DNA of 42,366 nucleotides, from the NCBI GenBank assembly GCA_002452265.1, contig DKEW01000047.1, positions 15,006 to 57,371 of the forward strand, read 5' to 3'. The notes below the pieces were generated by a model. The model had not been told where the DNA came from and did no database searches. It saw only the letters and a program-made list of their open reading frames with translations. Of this stretch, positions 1 to 7,070 are shown one piece after another. The position numbers were made by a program, and so were the translations under genes. Source of the DNA: Pelobacter sp. UBA6812 (GTDB taxonomy: Bacteria; Desulfobacterota; Desulfuromonadia; Desulfuromonadales; Syntrophotaleaceae). Every line of letters starts with the position of its first letter. Within the stretch, counting starts at the first letter, position 1.

Positions 1-1151
1 ACGACGCCGAACATTTTTTCGACGGCTACAAGGCTAACCCGGAATACGCGATCAAGACGCTGCAGTCTGCCGAACAGGCCGGTGTGGACTGTATCGTGCT
101 TTGTGATACCAACGGCGGGACTCTACCGTATGAACTTCCTGCGATAATCGCCGATGTGCGCAAGCATGTTTCCACCCCTCTGGGGATTCATGCACACAAC
201 GACAGTGAATGCGCTGTCGCTAATTCGCTGGTGGCGGTTGATTGCGGTATCGTTCATGTGCAAGGTACGATCAATGGTTTCGGAGAGCGGTGCGGTAATG
301 CCAACCTCTGTTCCATTATCCCCTCTCTGATGCTGAAAATGGGCAAGGAATGTCTGAGTGAGGAACAACTGGCGTCCTTGCGCGATGTGTCCAGATTTGT
401 ATACGAATTGGCCAACCTGGTGCCGAATAAACACCAGCCTTTTGTTGGAAACTCCGCCTTTGCTCACAAGGGTGGTGTTCATGTTTCCGCCATCCAAAGG
501 CATCCGGAAACCTATGAACATATCCGGCCAGAGCGGGTCGGTAACGTCAGTCGGGTTCTGGTATCCGATCTTTCCGGGCGTTCCAACATTCTGGCCAAGG
601 CACAGCAATTCAATATTAACCTCGACAGCAAGGACCCTCTGACCGTCGAAATTCTCGAGAGGCTCAAAACTCTCGAGAATCAGGGCTATCAATTTGAAGG
701 CGCCGAAGCGTCCTTTGATCTGCTTATGCGCCGGGCATTGGGGACATTGCGGCCGTTCTTCTCCGTAGTGGGTTTTCGCGTCATCGATAGTAAACGCGAG
801 GGCGAGGAGAAGCCTTTTTCCGAGGCTACCGTACAGGTTAAGGTCGGCGGCCATGTCGAGCATACCGCTGCTGAAGGTAACGGACCAGTCAATGCGCTGG
901 ACCATGCCTTGCGTAAGGCGCTTGAAAATTTTTACCCTCAGATCAAAGAGATGCAATTACTCGACTACAAGGTCAGAGTGCTTCCCGCTGGAAGGGGCAC
1001 GGCTTCGATAACCCGGGTTCTTATCGAGTCGGGTGATAAGGCCATGCGCTGGGGGACCGTCGGGGTAAGTGATAATATTATCGATGCGTCTTACTATGCG
1101 CTGGTCGATGCTTTTCAATACAAACTTTTAAAAGACAGCGAAGCCTGTTAG
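1..1151 (+). CDS. cimA: (R)-citramalate synthase, 5'-truncated by window edge
   Basis: The frame is already open at base 3 and continues to a TAG at 1149-1151, so the N-terminus lies outside the window. The enzyme condenses pyruvate with acetyl-CoA to citramalate, the first step of threonine-independent isoleucine synthesis. The visible part holds the end of the HMGL-like TIM barrel with the metal-binding HAHND motif (bases 190-204) and a fully conserved stretch around NPYAIK/DTNGGTLP. After it comes the linker region (GNSAFAHKGGVHVSA) and the C-terminal LeuA-type regulatory dimer domain. The composition of the C-terminal half, including LGTLRPFF and KVRVLPAGRGTA, fits the long CimA subfamily rather than 2-isopropylmalate synthase. 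The family assignment is from recognition. The next gene overlaps its stop codon by one base. Confidence 0.9.
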   Translation, partial: DAEHFFDGYKANPEYAIKTLQSAEQAGVDCIVLCDTNGGTLPYELPAIIADVRKHVSTPLGIHAHNDSECAVANSLVAVDCGIVHVQGTINGFGERCGNANLCSIIPSLMLKMGKECLSEEQLASLRDVSRFVYELANLVPNKHQPFVGNSAFAHKGGVHVSAIQRHPETYEHIRPERVGNVSRVLVSDLSGRSNILAKAQQFNINLDSKDPLTVEILERLKTLENQGYQFEGAEASFDLLMRRALGTLRPFFSVVGFRVIDSKREGEEKPFSEATVQVKVGGHVEHTAAEGNGPVNALDHALRKALENFYPQIKEMQLLDYKVRVLPAGRGTASITRVLIESGDKAMRWGTVGVSDNIIDASYYALVDAFQYKLLKDSEAC

Positions 1152-1708
1152 TGATGAAAAGGCCAGGCGGAACCGTTCTGCTGGTCATCGTTTTACTCAG
1201 TATTCTTATGTTTCGTGTAAGCCGGGTGATTTTTCCTGTGAGGGATGAGTCCCCGGCTTTTTCTACAACTAATCCCGGGTATGTTACGGTTTATTTGGGT
1301 TCGGGGTTCAAAAATCAGGGTTACCATCAAATTATTGACGGTATGTTGGCCGCTGACGTCATCCTAATGGCGGGGTTTCAGGTAACCCCAAAACTGAGGG
1401 AATCCTTGGCGCAAAAGGGGCCATTACGCTCGGGAGAGGGCCTGGAGATAGATCAACTTAATACGAAAGCTATTGAAGTAAGGCGGTTTTTTGTTCCTTC
1501 CGGGCAGCGTATAACTCTGGGTATTCCACTTCACCCTGATACCATGAAGGCCAATGATTGGCAAGCGCTGCCGGGTATCGGTCCCCGTCTTGCGGAGCGA
1601 ATCTTGGCAGACCGCCAAAAAAATGGCGATTTTGGCAATTTAGAAGCCCTTGAACGTGTCAAAGGGATAGGAAACGGCACAGTCAAACGCTTGAGTGAAT
1701 TTTTTTGA
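1151..1708 (+). CDS. ComEA-like membrane-anchored helix-hairpin-helix protein
   Basis: This is a 185-residue protein with one hydrophobic N-terminal segment (about residues 8-26) that should anchor it in the inner membrane. A central region of unknown fold (about 40-130) follows. The C-terminal double helix-hairpin-helix (about 137-185) carries the signatures LPGIGPRLAERI and VKGIGNGTVKRL, as in ComEA DNA receptors and related DNA-binding proteins. ComEA-family proteins bind incoming DNA during natural transformation. The middle of this protein is longer than in minimal ComEA, so the exact role is uncertain. The start is GTG 1151 or the next codon, ATG 1154. The GTG overlaps the cimA stop, which suggests translational coupling. 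A truncated comEC lies far away in the same window. Confidence 0.65.
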   Translation: MMKRPGGTVLLVIVLLSILMFRVSRVIFPVRDESPAFSTTNPGYVTVYLGSGFKNQGYHQIIDGMLAADVILMAGFQVTPKLRESLAQKGPLRSGEGLEIDQLNTKAIEVRRFFVPSGQRITLGIPLHPDTMKANDWQALPGIGPRLAERILADRQKNGDFGNLEALERVKGIGNGTVKRLSEFF

Positions 1709-1876
1709 AAAAAAATCAATGTTTGTAAGTATACGGAATGATATGTGAAACGGAGTTTTTTTATGTAGGGGACTGATCTTTTTAAGGCTTTTCTTCTTGG
1801 TCTGGCATGAGACGTGAAACTATGTTTTATGCAACGCGCAAGATGTTGGAAGTATTTTTCAACCAAGGGGGAAAAC

Positions 1877-2032
1877 ATGAGATGTCCTAAATGCAAAGGT
1901 CGGATGTACGCCGAAAAATTTTATGATTTCGTGAGGGTATTTGACGCCTGGAAATGCTCTGCCTGCGGAGAAATGGTCGATCAAACCATTCTTGCGAATC
2001 GGGCGCGCAGTCGTAATTTGTTTCTGGGTTAA
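1877..2032 (+). CDS. Small zinc-ribbon-like protein
   Basis: This is a 51-residue protein with two CxxC pairs, CPKC at residues 3-6 and CSAC at about 28-31, spaced as in a zinc ribbon. No further domain is present. The start at ATG 1877 is chosen because an AAGGGGGAAAAC ribosome-binding site sits directly before it. A longer in-frame extension upstream to 1814 has no such site. Small proteins of this kind are frequent in Geobacter-type genomes and are annotated only as hypothetical. The function is unknown. A terminator-like hairpin follows 60 bases downstream, so it is probably a one-gene transcript. Confidence 0.7.
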   Translation: MRCPKCKGRMYAEKFYDFVRVFDAWKCSACGEMVDQTILANRARSRNLFLG

Positions 2033-2090
2033 TCTTTTATAGGACATAAAGCTGAACAGCGTTGTATCAGGCGCCAAATATAATTTGTTC

Positions 2091-2126
2091 AAAGGTCGGG
2101 GCATCGGTTCCGGCCTTTTGTTTTTT
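2091..2126 (+). terminator. Rho-independent terminator after zinc-ribbon gene
   Basis: The arm AAAGGTCGG (2091-2099) pairs with CCGGCCTTT (2110-2118) over nine pairs including one G-T. The loop is ten bases, and a T-rich tail to 2126 follows. It separates the small zinc-ribbon gene from the mechanosensitive channel gene. Confidence 0.65.
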
Positions 2127-2167
2127 ACAGATAATATAACGACGGAAGTTTTGAAAGGATACGGATC

Positions 2168-3247
2168 GTGCAGATACCCGAAGTGGCAGAATATGTCAGT
2201 TTTTGGAAACCGATGATGCTTTTGATTTTTCTGCCGCTGTGTTTTTTCGGGATTACCACGGTCTTTTTGATGGTTGCAAAAAAAATTGCCGAGAAAGCCT
2301 ATCCGGGAAGCGCGGTATTGATTAAAGCATACGCCATCCGGCCGATCCGGTTGCTTGTGGTCTTGGCCGTATTGGTTTTGCTTTTGCCCATAACAGGCTG
2401 GCCTTCCGATATTGTCGGCTTAATGCGGCATATGCTGGCTTTGGCCATGATCGGCGCGTGCGCCTGGTTGTTGATAAATTCCACGTTGGCTGGCAGGAGC
2501 CTGTTGCTTCGGCATTACGATGTATCTGTACCTGATAATCTTCGTGCCCGGTCGGTCATGACGCAAGTAAATATTCTTCTCAGGGTTCTTTGGGTGATTA
2601 TTTTTGTGTTAGCTACGGCATGCATGTTGATAACATTTGAAAGGATACGGCAACTTGGCATAAGCTTGCTTGCATCTGCAGGTCTTATCGGTATCGTTGC
2701 CGGTTTTGCTGCGCAAAGAAGTCTGGCAACTCTGGTGGCTGGAATTCAGATCGCGCTTACGCAACCGATTCGGCTGGATGATGTTGTGGTCGTTGAGCAG
2801 GAATGGGGGCGGATTGAAGAGATTACCTTGACCTATGTCGTGATACGCATCTGGGACGAGAGACGTCTGATTGTACCGATCACCCAATTTCTGGAGCGGT
2901 CTTTTCAAAACTGGACGAGGACATCAGCCCAGATACTCGGGACGATTTTTTTATGGACCGATTATTCTGTCCCACTCGCGGCGGTGCGTGAGGAGTTGAA
3001 GCGTATCGTTGCAAACTCTCCTCTTTGGGATGGCAGGGTGTGCCTGCTGCAAGTGACGGAGGCCGGCGAGCATGCTTTACAGTTGCGGGCGTTGGTAAGT
3101 GCTGCCGATTCGGGGAAGTGCTGGGATTTACGCTGTGAGGTACGGGAAAAACTCTTGGAATATGTCCGTGAAAGGTATCCGGAGGCGTTGCCGCGTTTGC
3201 GCGCAAGTTTGGCCTCCCCGCATCAGGGGGAGGCAACAGATTCCTGA
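2168..3247 (+). CDS. Small-conductance mechanosensitive channel family protein (MscS)
   Basis: This 359-residue inner-membrane protein has four or five predicted transmembrane helices (about residues 15-40, 60-80, 90-108, 135-160 and 165-195). The last helix is the glycine/alanine-rich pore helix typical of MscS (SAGLIGIVAGFAAQRSL). A soluble beta domain follows (IRLDDVVVVEQEWGRIEEI, then the conserved VPITQFLERSFQNW). Channels of this family release solutes when membrane tension rises. The start is GTG 2168 with a GAAAGGAT Shine-Dalgarno sequence. The gene ends 15 bases from the convergent aguB stop. A GC-rich stem (3212-3219 with 3227-3234) inside the last codons may end transcription from this side. 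The exact subfamily is not determined. Confidence 0.85.
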   Translation: MQIPEVAEYVSFWKPMMLLIFLPLCFFGITTVFLMVAKKIAEKAYPGSAVLIKAYAIRPIRLLVVLAVLVLLLPITGWPSDIVGLMRHMLALAMIGACAWLLINSTLAGRSLLLRHYDVSVPDNLRARSVMTQVNILLRVLWVIIFVLATACMLITFERIRQLGISLLASAGLIGIVAGFAAQRSLATLVAGIQIALTQPIRLDDVVVVEQEWGRIEEITLTYVVIRIWDERRLIVPITQFLERSFQNWTRTSAQILGTIFLWTDYSVPLAAVREELKRIVANSPLWDGRVCLLQVTEAGEHALQLRALVSAADSGKCWDLRCEVREKLLEYVRERYPEALPRLRASLASPHQGEATDS

Positions 3248-3262
3248 TCTGATCCTTCCGAT

Positions 3263-4150
3263 TTATTCATCCAGAAAACGTTTAACCAGTCCCTGATAAT
3301 TGTCTATGCGACGATCACGTAAAAATGGCCAGATACGTCGTACCCGCTCGCTGCGCCGACGATCCAGTGTTACGACCATGACCTCATCCCGGTCGGCGGA
3401 GGCTTGAGAAATAATCTCGCCCTGGCTGCCTGCGACAAAACTGTTGCCCCAGAACAGGGCGCCAGAGCCCTGTGGGTCGGGGGAGGATTCGAACCCGGTA
3501 CGATTGACGGCGATTACAGGCAGTCCATTGGCGACAGCGTGTGCGCGCTGGATAGTTACCCAGGCACCGAGTTGGCGCTGCTGTTCGGCGTCATCATCCC
3601 GCGGATCCCAACCGATAGCGGTCGGGTAGATGAGCATTTCGGCGCCTGCCATAGCCATGAGGCGGGCCGCCTCGGGATACCACTGATCCCAGCAGACAAG
3701 GACCCCGAGTTTGCCGACAGACGTCGAAATGGGGGTAAAACCAAGATCGCCGGGGGTGAAATAAAATTTTTCGTAATAACCGGGATCGTCAGGGATGTGC
3801 ATTTTCCGGTAACGGCCGGCAATGCTGCCATCTTTTTCGATAACTACAGCCGTGTTGTGGTAGAGCCCCGCTGCCCTGCGTTCGAACAGCGATGTGACAA
3901 TAACAATATTCAGTTCCTTTGCGATGGTGCCGAAGAGCTCTGTCGATGGGCCGGGGATCGGTTCGGCCAGATCGAAGCAATCGGTGTCTTCAGTCTGACA
4001 AAAGTACAGGCTGGCATGCAATTCCTGTAAAACCACCAGTTGCGCACCCCGGGCCGCCGCGTGGCGGATGCCCTGGATGCTTTTTTCAAGGTTGCGCTGC
4101 CGGTCGCCGCAGCAGCTCTGCTGAACCAGTCCTATGGTTAGCTCCTTCAT
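3263..4150 (-). CDS. aguB: N-carbamoylputrescine amidohydrolase
   Basis: This is a 295-residue nitrilase-fold carbon-nitrogen hydrolase. The Glu-Lys-Cys triad is visible at about E43 (LQELHAS), K116 (YRKMHIP) and C153 (LVCWDQWYPE). The last motif and the FTPGD segment are characteristic of N-carbamoylputrescine amidase, which releases putrescine, CO2 and ammonia. The start at 4150 (MKELTIG) is preferred over an upstream in-frame extension. It has an AGG-rich leader within aguA and gives the usual protein length. The ATG overlaps the aguA TGA stop in an ATGA arrangement, so the two are translationally coupled. Together with aguA it makes putrescine from agmatine without urea. Confidence 0.92.
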   Translation of the reverse strand: MKELTIGLVQQSCCGDRQRNLEKSIQGIRHAAARGAQLVVLQELHASLYFCQTEDTDCFDLAEPIPGPSTELFGTIAKELNIVIVTSLFERRAAGLYHNTAVVIEKDGSIAGRYRKMHIPDDPGYYEKFYFTPGDLGFTPISTSVGKLGVLVCWDQWYPEAARLMAMAGAEMLIYPTAIGWDPRDDDAEQQRQLGAWVTIQRAHAVANGLPVIAVNRTGFESSPDPQGSGALFWGNSFVAGSQGEIISQASADRDEVMVVTLDRRRSERVRRIWPFLRDRRIDNYQGLVKRFLDE

Positions 4151-5172
4151 GGTAAAACCCCTTTCGGCAATTGCATGGTAACGCAGTGCAGCGAACCGTG
4201 CTGCAGGACAAGCGGCAGGCAATGAACGCCGATGATGGTACGACCCGGAAATGCCTGACCGATCGCGGATAAGGCATGGGCATCCTGTGGATCGTTGTAG
4301 GTCGGAACCAGAACGGCCTGATTGATCACAAGGTAATTGGCGTAGGTAGCGGGGAGTCGATTTCCTTGCTCATCGTAGCGCGCTTGCGGCCAGGGCAGCG
4401 GAATCAGCCGGAAGGGCTGGCCATCAATGGTGCGAAAAGCTCGCAATTCGGAAGCCATGGCCTGCAATGCAGAATAATGTTCATCATCCTCATCATCGCA
4501 ACTGACATAAAGGATGGTGTTATGCGGACACAGCCGAGCCAGAGTGTCTATGTGCGAATCGGTATCGTCGCCGGCCAGATAACCGTTTTCCAGCCACAGC
4601 ACCTTTTGGCACCCGAGTAGCCGGGATAGACTCTCCTCGATTTGTTCTCGGGTCAGATGGGGGTTGCGATTGGCGTTGAGCAGGCATTCGCTGGTAGTCA
4701 GCAAGGTACCGTTGCCATCCGATTCGATGCTGCCGCCTTCCAACGCTAACCCGGAGGTCATCATGGGGGTATCGCCAAAAGCTTTTTCCTGGTGCAGGCG
4801 GCGGGTTACCTGGTTGTCAAGATCGGCTGGAAATTTCAGCCCCCAGCCGTTGAAGGTGAAATCGAGTAATTTAGGTCGGCCATCTTCTATCACGGTGATA
4901 GGGCCGAAATCACGGGACCATGTATCGTTGGTAGGGATCTGGAAAAGAAGAACATTTTCGAGACCGATTTGCGCGGATAAAAGTTTGCCACGAACATCTT
5001 CGATATCAGGCGCAACTAAAATCACTTTTTCAAAACGGATGATTTCACGAACCAGGTTGATGAAAACCGGTTCAACAATTTCAATGCAGGGAAACCAGTC
5101 ACTTTCTTCGTGGGGCCAAGCCAGCAGGACGGCGTCCTGAGGTTCCCATTCGGCCGGCAGGCTCAGGGTCAT
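4147..5172 (-). CDS. aguA: Agmatine deiminase
   Basis: This 341-residue guanidino-group-modifying enzyme of the bacterial peptidyl-arginine-deiminase family hydrolyses agmatine to N-carbamoylputrescine and ammonia. Visible signatures are the N-terminal PAEWEPQDAVLLAWPH, the WSRDFGPI segment, GLALEGGSIESDG, the catalytic His region DSHIDTLARL, and the catalytic Cys near the C-terminus in GSLHCVTMQLP. The length matches the family. The start at ATG 5172 is preceded by a GAGGT ribosome-binding site. The stop overlaps the start of aguB, so this is the first gene of a two-gene polyamine operon. No agmatine-producing arginine decarboxylase is in the window. Confidence 0.93.
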   Translation of the reverse strand: MTLSLPAEWEPQDAVLLAWPHEESDWFPCIEIVEPVFINLVREIIRFEKVILVAPDIEDVRGKLLSAQIGLENVLLFQIPTNDTWSRDFGPITVIEDGRPKLLDFTFNGWGLKFPADLDNQVTRRLHQEKAFGDTPMMTSGLALEGGSIESDGNGTLLTTSECLLNANRNPHLTREQIEESLSRLLGCQKVLWLENGYLAGDDTDSHIDTLARLCPHNTILYVSCDDEDDEHYSALQAMASELRAFRTIDGQPFRLIPLPWPQARYDEQGNRLPATYANYLVINQAVLVPTYNDPQDAHALSAIGQAFPGRTIIGVHCLPLVLQHGSLHCVTMQLPKGVLP

Positions 5173-5240
5173 AAGTACCTCGTAGGTTGGTGGTTAAGCG
5201 AGATCGCTATCGTAAAGAAAAAAACGTTTCGAGGCAATAC

Positions 5241-6749
5241 TCAAGCGCGCCACCATAAGGATAACAGATGTTGGACGGTACCAAGCAGTGCCAGGATTGT
5301 CGCCGCTGCCCAGAGTAGCTTTTCCATGCGGGGATCGAAGCTTGGTGATCGCCACAGTCGGTGCCAAAGCATTTCGCCGGCAAGCCGTCGCCGGAGTTCC
5401 ATCGCTGTTATCAAGAAGGATAACCACAACGCTGCCAGCAGCCATCCAGCCAGTACGTCGCTAACCCAATGAGCGCTGATAAATACGCGACTGGTCCCGA
5501 TCAGCAAGGCCAGAAAACTGAAACTGGTAATCAGTGACAGACGAGACTGCCAGTTGCGGATACTGCCGAGCATCAGGTACACGGTAAAACCGCCAAGGAG
5601 CACGGCGAAAAATGCATGGCCACTGGGGAACCCAGGGGAATCCGTCGTTATCCAGGGATACAGTGGGAGTGGTCTGGGGCGCCCAAGGATTTGCTTCAAA
5701 GCAAAAATCAGCAATTGGCCACCGCTGACACCCGTAAGGATCATCGCCGCGGAAAAGTTCCTGCCTTTGAGCAGTAGCCAGATAACAAGCAGTAACCCCC
5801 ATAGATAAAGGACCGGCTGATCCACAAGACCTGAGCAAAGCAGCATCAGGCGGCCGGCCAACGGGTGATGAGTGCGAATGATGAGGGTGAAAATTTGGCG
5901 GTCTATCCTCTCGAAGACAGGCAAATTTACCAACAAGGCAAAAAACAGTCCGGCAAATAGGGCGCAGCACAAAAGGCCCATGGTCAGATAAAAGCCAGAA
6001 CCGTGCTGCGGGCTGAATCGGTTAGCGACACATTGCCAAATGCGCGGATATTGCCTTTGCCACTTTTGCAGCCGTGGTTGCTGCAACAATGCCAGCCGTC
6101 TGTCGTGAATTTTTCTCCAGAGGTTGCCGAGACGGCCAGCCAGGCGTGGTGCAATGCGACGCCAGAAAAATGTATTGATGAGGAGTAGCACCAATAAAGT
6201 CGTAACAAACAGACTGAGTCTGCCGCTCAGAACTTGCACTTGCCGCCAGCTGGCGGCACCCAGGTTGCCAATTCCCGGGTAGACCAGCCCCCACAGCAGG
6301 CAACTGATCAGGGTATAACCTGCAAAGCGCAGGGGCTCCAGACGCGCGCTGCCGGCGATAAAGGGGGTCAATCCCCGCAATGGACCGGCGAATCTTCCGA
6401 AGAACAGGCTCTTGCCCCCATGATCGATAAAAAACATTTCGGCTCTTCGTATTAATTCCAGATACTTACGAAAAAAAGGTCTGCGTAGAAACCTGTAGCC
6501 CAGCCGGGCGCCCATCAGGTAGCTGATAACGTCGCCCGCCAGTGCGCCTATTCCAGCTGCAATCATGACACCACCGATGGTGCCCTGACCGTGCGCGGTC
6601 AGGAAGCCGGCGCAGACGATCAGCGAACTGCCTGGAACTGCCAGCCCCACAATCGCTATCGATTCGGCCATGGCGATGACGAATAACAGCGCATAGTAGG
6701 GCAGTCCGGCTGGAAGGTTACCGGCAATAGATGTCAAAAAAGAATCCAT
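5241..6749 (-). CDS. DedA-family / PAP2 phosphatase fusion membrane protein
   Basis: This protein of about 502 residues joins two membrane domains. The N-terminal part (about 1-210) is DedA/VTT-like, with LAVPGSSLIVCAG and GRFAGPLRGLTPFIAG. The C-terminal part (about 240-470) is a PAP2-type lipid phosphatase with all three motifs: KQILGRPRP, FPSGHAFF and SRVFISAHWVSDVLAGW. About ten hydrophobic helices are expected. DedA proteins take part in lipid-carrier translocation, and PAP2 enzymes dephosphorylate undecaprenyl pyrophosphate or phosphatidate. A joint role in lipid-carrier recycling is an inference. The start at ATG 6749 was chosen over a TTG five codons upstream because a GGAAA-type site precedes the ATG. 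The gene lies 68 bases upstream of aguA on the same strand and may share its transcript. Confidence 0.85.
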   Translation of the reverse strand: MDSFLTSIAGNLPAGLPYYALLFVIAMAESIAIVGLAVPGSSLIVCAGFLTAHGQGTIGGVMIAAGIGALAGDVISYLMGARLGYRFLRRPFFRKYLELIRRAEMFFIDHGGKSLFFGRFAGPLRGLTPFIAGSARLEPLRFAGYTLISCLLWGLVYPGIGNLGAASWRQVQVLSGRLSLFVTTLLVLLLINTFFWRRIAPRLAGRLGNLWRKIHDRRLALLQQPRLQKWQRQYPRIWQCVANRFSPQHGSGFYLTMGLLCCALFAGLFFALLVNLPVFERIDRQIFTLIIRTHHPLAGRLMLLCSGLVDQPVLYLWGLLLVIWLLLKGRNFSAAMILTGVSGGQLLIFALKQILGRPRPLPLYPWITTDSPGFPSGHAFFAVLLGGFTVYLMLGSIRNWQSRLSLITSFSFLALLIGTSRVFISAHWVSDVLAGWLLAALWLSFLITAMELRRRLAGEMLWHRLWRSPSFDPRMEKLLWAAATILALLGTVQHLLSLWWRA

Positions 6750-7070
6750 GTTTTTCCAGATCAATGGGGTGGACTTGGTCTAATTCTACAGTAATTGGAT
6801 TATTTTTGCGTAGTGAGGGGGCTGACGGCCTCTTTGACGATCCGGTAATTCTGCTTGGCTTGCTAACAGAGGGTGAATTGTTAGTATTAAGACATATCCT
6901 CCTTAAGACACCAAGTACATCCTTACCGATGTGTTTGATAATTTACAATAGAGAATTCGCTTTTTTATGTGAGGAGTGACAGCCTAATTTACAACTGCTG
7001 GCAAGAATAAACATTATGGGTGACTTTGGAGATTGTCAATGCAGGTCATTGAAAAGGAAGGCTAAAATTA
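6750..7070. other. Intergenic region between divergent genes
   Basis: These 320 AT-rich bases lie between the DedA-PAP2 gene (leftward) and the Lon-type protease gene (rightward), so both promoters should be here. I see no convincing -35/-10 pair, no heat-shock element and no strong hairpin. An 82-codon frame on the plus strand (6731-6979) overlaps the neighbour and shows no recognisable family. Confidence 0.4.

Noticed and set aside
123..956. Long minus-strand open frame opposite cimA (277 codons)
   Set aside because: It is the antisense shadow of a well-conserved gene, has no ribosome-binding site and resembles no protein family.
3212..3234. GC-rich hairpin GCCTCCCC/GGGGAGGC as a terminator
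   Set aside because: It lies inside the last codons of the MscS gene and has no T run on either strand. It is mentioned only as a possibility in that entry.
6731..6979. 82-codon frame between the DedA-PAP2 and protease genes
   Set aside because: It starts inside the neighbouring gene and has no ribosome-binding site or family likeness.
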